Assembly (NCBI RefSeq): GCF_002078505.1
Contig: NZ_LUAV01000038.1
Location: 124,001-188,000 of the forward strand
From: Ensifer aridi
GTDB taxonomy: Bacteria > Pseudomonadota > Alphaproteobacteria > Rhizobiales > Rhizobiaceae
Length of the DNA stretch: 64,000 nucleotides
Direction of reading: 5' to 3'
Positions 61,320-64,000 of the stretch are shown piece by piece. Positions within the stretch are counted from its first letter, which is position 1; each line of letters opens with the position of its first letter. The notes beneath the pieces are model-generated. The model was not told the DNA's origin and searched no databases. It was given only the letters and a program-made list of their open reading frames with translations. The position numbers were made by a program, and so were the translations under genes.

Positions 61320-62090
61320 TCAGGTCCCTTTCTGCTTCTGCTTCTCCTCGCCGGCTTCCTTGCCGGCGAGGAGATCCTTGGTCGTCTCATAAATGCGAAT
61401 GAGATGATGGTGGAAGGCGGCGACCACCGCATCACGATCCCGCCGTCTCAGCGCAGCGACGATTTCGCTGTGATCCGTGTAGCTGGCCTCGATCGCGCCC
61501 GGCCGCGACATGGCGCTCCGCCGGTAGTCCATCATGTAGGTGTAAAGATCGGTGACGAAATCGGCGAGCAGCGGATTGCCGCAGGCCCGGTAGATCGCGA
61601 CGTGGAACTCGCGGTCGCAGATCAGGAAGCGCATCGCGTCGTTTCCGGCGAGCTTCTGCGTTTCGAGTAGGCTTTCGAGCTTGCTCAACGTCTCGCCATC
61701 GATGTTCTCGGCCGCATCGCCCACCACCTTGAGTTCGATATGCAGCCTCGCGGCATGGACGTCCTCGAGATCGTAGCTGTCGATGGCGTTGGGCGAGGCG
61801 ATGGTTACGGTGACATCGCTGAGATCCACATCGGCGACCCGGCTGCGGCTTCCCTGCGACACCTCGATGATCCCGCGCGCGGCCAGTATCTGGATCGCGC
61901 CCCGCACCGTCTCGCGGCTGACATGCAGCACATTGGCGAGTTCGCGTTCGCCAGGGAGCTCATCTCCGGGCCTGAGCATATTGGTCGCAACCAGCACCAT
62001 TAGCTTCTCGGCAATCATCTCGCGAGCCGTGCGGCGGTCGAGGCCTCGCCCCACCTTCGGCATCTGCGTGAGTATCGGACTGCCAATCAT
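61320..62090 (-). CDS. FadR/GntR-type regulator
   Basis: A 256-residue regulator. The winged helix has LRPGDELPGERELANVLHVS, then RETVRGAIQILAARGII. The FCD domain has helices with DREFHVAIYRACGNPLLADF. The ATG at 62090 has GGAGG 5 nt upstream. It is the first gene of the transporter-catabolic operon and probably autoregulates it through the palindrome at 62101-62131. Confidence 0.9.
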   Translation of the reverse strand: MIGSPILTQMPKVGRGLDRRTAREMIAEKLMVLVATNMLRPGDELPGERELANVLHVSRETVRGAIQILAARGIIEVSQGSRSRVADVDLSDVTVTIASPNAIDSYDLEDVHAARLHIELKVVGDAAENIDGETLSKLESLLETQKLAGNDAMRFLICDREFHVAIYRACGNPLLADFVTDLYTYMMDYRRSAMSRPGAIEASYTDHSEIVAALRRRDRDAVVAAFHHHLIRIYETTKDLLAGKEAGEEKQKQKGT

Positions 62091-62100
62091 CGGCGCCTCC

Positions 62101-62131
62101 ACTGATCTACTGGTCGGTCCACCGGATCAGT
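62101..62131. promoter_or_regulatory. candidate operator for the GntR regulator
   Basis: ACTGATC (62101-62107) and GATCAGT (62125-62131) are a perfect 7-bp inverted repeat with 17 nt between, containing TGGTCGGTCCACCG. It lies directly before the regulator's ribosome-binding site. Confidence 0.5.
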
Positions 62132-62250
62132 AATATGAATAGACGACCTTAAGGAGGCCCGCGTCAAGGCTAGTTCGTCGCCGCACTGCACCAAAAGTGA
62201 TGAAGGTTCTTGTTGCAGCGCGTAAGAACATCGACCGAAGGCGGAGGCGC

Positions 62251-62928
62251 TCAGCCGTGGTCATGCCCTTCATGATCGTCATGGGACGGCAGGTCGAGAC
62301 CGAAGGTTTTGACAAGATCGGCGACCTGAGCCGGACTGAGATAGCGCGGGTTGAGGTTGCGCAGAAGCAGATAGAGTTTCGCCGTCTCCTCTAGCTCCTC
62401 CGTGGCGAAGACTGCCGCCTCCAGGCTATCACCCGCCACCACCGGGCCGTGATTGGCAAGCAACACGGAGGAATATTTGCCGGCAAGCCCGCGGATCGCA
62501 TCGGCGACGGCCGGATCACCGGGGCGGTAATAGGGCACCAGCGCGGTCTCGCCGGCACGCATGAGGTAATAGGGCGTCATCGGCGGCAGCACGGCGCGCG
62601 GATCGATCTCGGGCAACATCGTCAGCGCGACCGCATGGGTCGAATGAAGGTGGACGATCGCCCGCGCGCTGCCGCGGGTTTCGTAGAGGGCCGAGTGAAG
62701 CGGAATCTCCTTCGTGGGCTTGTCGCCCGAGACGAGCTCGCCGCCAGCATCGAGGCGCGAGATGCGGGCGGGATCGAGGAAGCCGAGTGATGCGTTGGTG
62801 GGCGTCACGAGCCAGCCGCCATCATCGAGCCTGAGCGATATGTTGCCGGAGGAGCCGGGGGTCAGGCCCCGTTCGAACAGGGACCGGCCATAGCGGCAGA
62901 TTTCCTCGCGAAGACGGGCATCGGACAT
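62251..62928 (-). CDS. otnC: class II aldolase-type decarboxylase (OtnC-like)
   Basis: A 225-residue protein. TPGSSGNISLRLDDGGW, IPLHSALYETRG, AIVHLHSTHAVAL (zinc His) and LLANHGPVVAG mark the class II aldolase fold. It matches 3-oxo-tetronate-4-phosphate decarboxylase, which yields DHAP and CO2. The tail ends SHDDHEGHDHG, an unusual His/Asp-rich metal-binding-like end. It follows the LacI gene by 16 nt. Confidence 0.82.
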   Translation of the reverse strand: MSDARLREEICRYGRSLFERGLTPGSSGNISLRLDDGGWLVTPTNASLGFLDPARISRLDAGGELVSGDKPTKEIPLHSALYETRGSARAIVHLHSTHAVALTMLPEIDPRAVLPPMTPYYLMRAGETALVPYYRPGDPAVADAIRGLAGKYSSVLLANHGPVVAGDSLEAAVFATEELEETAKLYLLLRNLNPRYLSPAQVADLVKTFGLDLPSHDDHEGHDHG

Positions 62929-62944
62929 TGGAGATCCTTTCAGT

Positions 62945-64000
62945 TCAGGTGGTCGCACCTTCGATGAGTTCGAAACCGAGATCGATCACTTGCGGCGGAG
63001 CGTTCGCGACCACGAGTTCGGCCGCGACCCGGCCCGTCGAAACGCGCGGCGTGCGTATGGTCGAGAGCGGCTGCGGCGTCACCCGGCCGATATCGAGGCC
63101 GTTGTAACCGAAGATCGCCAATTGCGAGGGAATCGATATTCCCCGGGCGAGGCAGTGGAAGTAGCCGCCGAGAGCCATGTCGTCGTTCGAAAAATAGACC
63201 GCATCGAGATCGGGTTGTCTCGCAAGCAGCCGCTCGAGCCCCAGCCGCCCGCTCTCCACAGACGAAGCGCCCGCGTGAATTTCCCGGTCGGCGAGCGGGA
63301 AACCGGCCGAACCGAGCGTCTCGCAGAAGCCGCCAAAGCGCTTTCCAGCGCGGGTGTCGCGCTCGAGGTCATGGCCGACATAGCCGATCCGGCGATAGCC
63401 GCGCTTCAACAGGAACTCGGCGCTTACGCGGCCGGCGGCGGCGTTGGAAAAGCCGACTGCCAGGTCAACCGGAGAGCCATCGAGGTCGAGCAGTTCCACG
63501 ACCCGGCAGCCGGTCGCGCGCAGCATCTTCAGCGTGCCCTGCGTGTGCTCGAATCCCGCGAGCATCACGGCCGTCGGCCGCCAGGCGAGCATAGCCGCGA
63601 CCAGCGCCTCCTCGCGTTCCGGATCGTAATCGGTCACGGAGAAAACGGCCTGATGCTGGTTTTCTTCGAGCACGCTGCTCGCGCCGCGCAGCACATCCGG
63701 AAAGACGATGTTGGAGAGCGACGGGATGACGAAGGCGACGAGCCGCGAGCCAGCGGAGGCAAGCGTTCCTGCGATCCGGTTCGGCACATAACCGAGCTGT
63801 TCGACCGCCTCCATGACCCGGTCCCTCGTCTTCTTGGAAAAGGAGCCGTGATTGCGAAGGACGCGCGACACCGTGCTCTCGCCAACGCCGGCCGCGGCCG
63901 CGACCTCGGCAAGTGTTACCGTCGTCTGGTGCTTAAAGTCCAAAGTCACTGCGCTCACTCCCGAGAGCCCGCCATCGCTCGGTGTAGGTGCCTTCGACAC
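62945..64000 (-). CDS. LacI-family transcriptional regulator (start may lie outside)
   Basis: At least 351 residues. The helix-turn-helix TLAEVAAAAGVGESTVSRVL begins near residue 29 and is followed by the hinge YVPNRIAGTLAS and a periplasmic-binding-like sensor. A GTG at the very edge (64000) is a possible start, but an internal start near VTLDFKHQ fits the family better. It is co-transcribed with the OtnC-like gene and probably controls tetronate use. Confidence 0.88.
   Translation of the reverse strand: MSKAPTPSDGGLSGVSAVTLDFKHQTTVTLAEVAAAAGVGESTVSRVLRNHGSFSKKTRDRVMEAVEQLGYVPNRIAGTLASAGSRLVAFVIPSLSNIVFPDVLRGASSVLEENQHQAVFSVTDYDPEREEALVAAMLAWRPTAVMLAGFEHTQGTLKMLRATGCRVVELLDLDGSPVDLAVGFSNAAAGRVSAEFLLKRGYRRIGYVGHDLERDTRAGKRFGGFCETLGSAGFPLADREIHAGASSVESGRLGLERLLARQPDLDAVYFSNDDMALGGYFHCLARGISIPSQLAIFGYNGLDIGRVTPQPLSTIRTPRVSTGRVAAELVVANAPPQVIDLGFELIEGATT

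Noticed and set aside
1..64000. CRISPR, insertion sequences, tRNA or rRNA genes
   Set aside because: No regular spaced repeats, transposase motifs, clover-leaf arms or rRNA-like sequence were seen by reading; a covariance search would be needed to exclude tRNAs fully.

Overview
The window looks like a high-GC alphaproteobacterial replicon, most likely from Sinorhizobium/Ensifer. The grounds are rhizobial small-protein families (DUF1127, DUF3309, DUF6481), RIME-like palindromic repeats, EcfG/RpoE2-type promoters of the form GGAAC-N18/19-TT, and a minCDE operon with a CtrA-type box. In S. meliloti minCDE sits on the pSymB chromid, so a pSymB-like replicon is a reasonable inference. I saw no rRNA, tRNA, CRISPR array or insertion sequence.

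Region 1 (1 to about 32.3 kb) is a large surface-polysaccharide locus. It holds several glycosyltransferases, two nucleotide-sugar epimerase-type SDR proteins, an alcohol dehydrogenase and a Gfo/Idh/MocA oxidoreductase. It also holds a phosphoribosyltransferase/kinase-like fusion, myo-inositol-phosphate synthase coupled to a histidine phosphatase, and a glycoside hydrolase whose barrel order looks circularly permuted. A pyruvyl transferase is paired with an F420-dehydrogenase-beta-like Fe-S protein. A single-domain KpsC-like protein, a large secreted glycosidase, a VanZ-like protein and a polysaccharide deacetylase follow. The Wzy-like polymerase, Wzz-like chain-length protein and Wzx-like flippase point to Wzx/Wzy-type export. 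Two paralogous GNAT proteins flank the flippase and a PrmC-like methyltransferase. Frequent ATGA overlaps show translational coupling. A small block at 13.8-15.3 kb (91-aa protein, DUF1003, DUF3309) carries three RpoE2-like promoters.

Region 2 (32.3-46.3 kb) is a patchwork of stress and envelope genes: two Gly-rich secreted proteins, a fatty-acid desaturase, DUF6481, a cold-shock protein and several very small proteins. Two of the small proteins share nearly identical hairpin-plus-Shine-Dalgarno leaders on opposite strands. A secreted protein with seven two-cysteine repeats lies beside a NarL-type two-component system. minCDE, DUF1127, an aldo/keto reductase and a Pro/Thr-rich membrane-anchored protein complete the region.

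Region 3 (46.4-54.9 kb) has an asnO-acp-acyl-AMP ligase-nadE gene set, a composite palindromic repeat, three small genes or families (41 aa, 58 aa, a VOC protein), a Tat-exported aldo/keto reductase and DUF6064.

Region 4 (54.9-64 kb) is a catabolic locus: a complete CUT1-type sugar ABC transporter, an SDR, a DenD-like D-erythronate dehydrogenase, an OtnC-like decarboxylase, and FadR/GntR and LacI regulators. It is probably for uptake and breakdown of a tetronate or related sugar acid.
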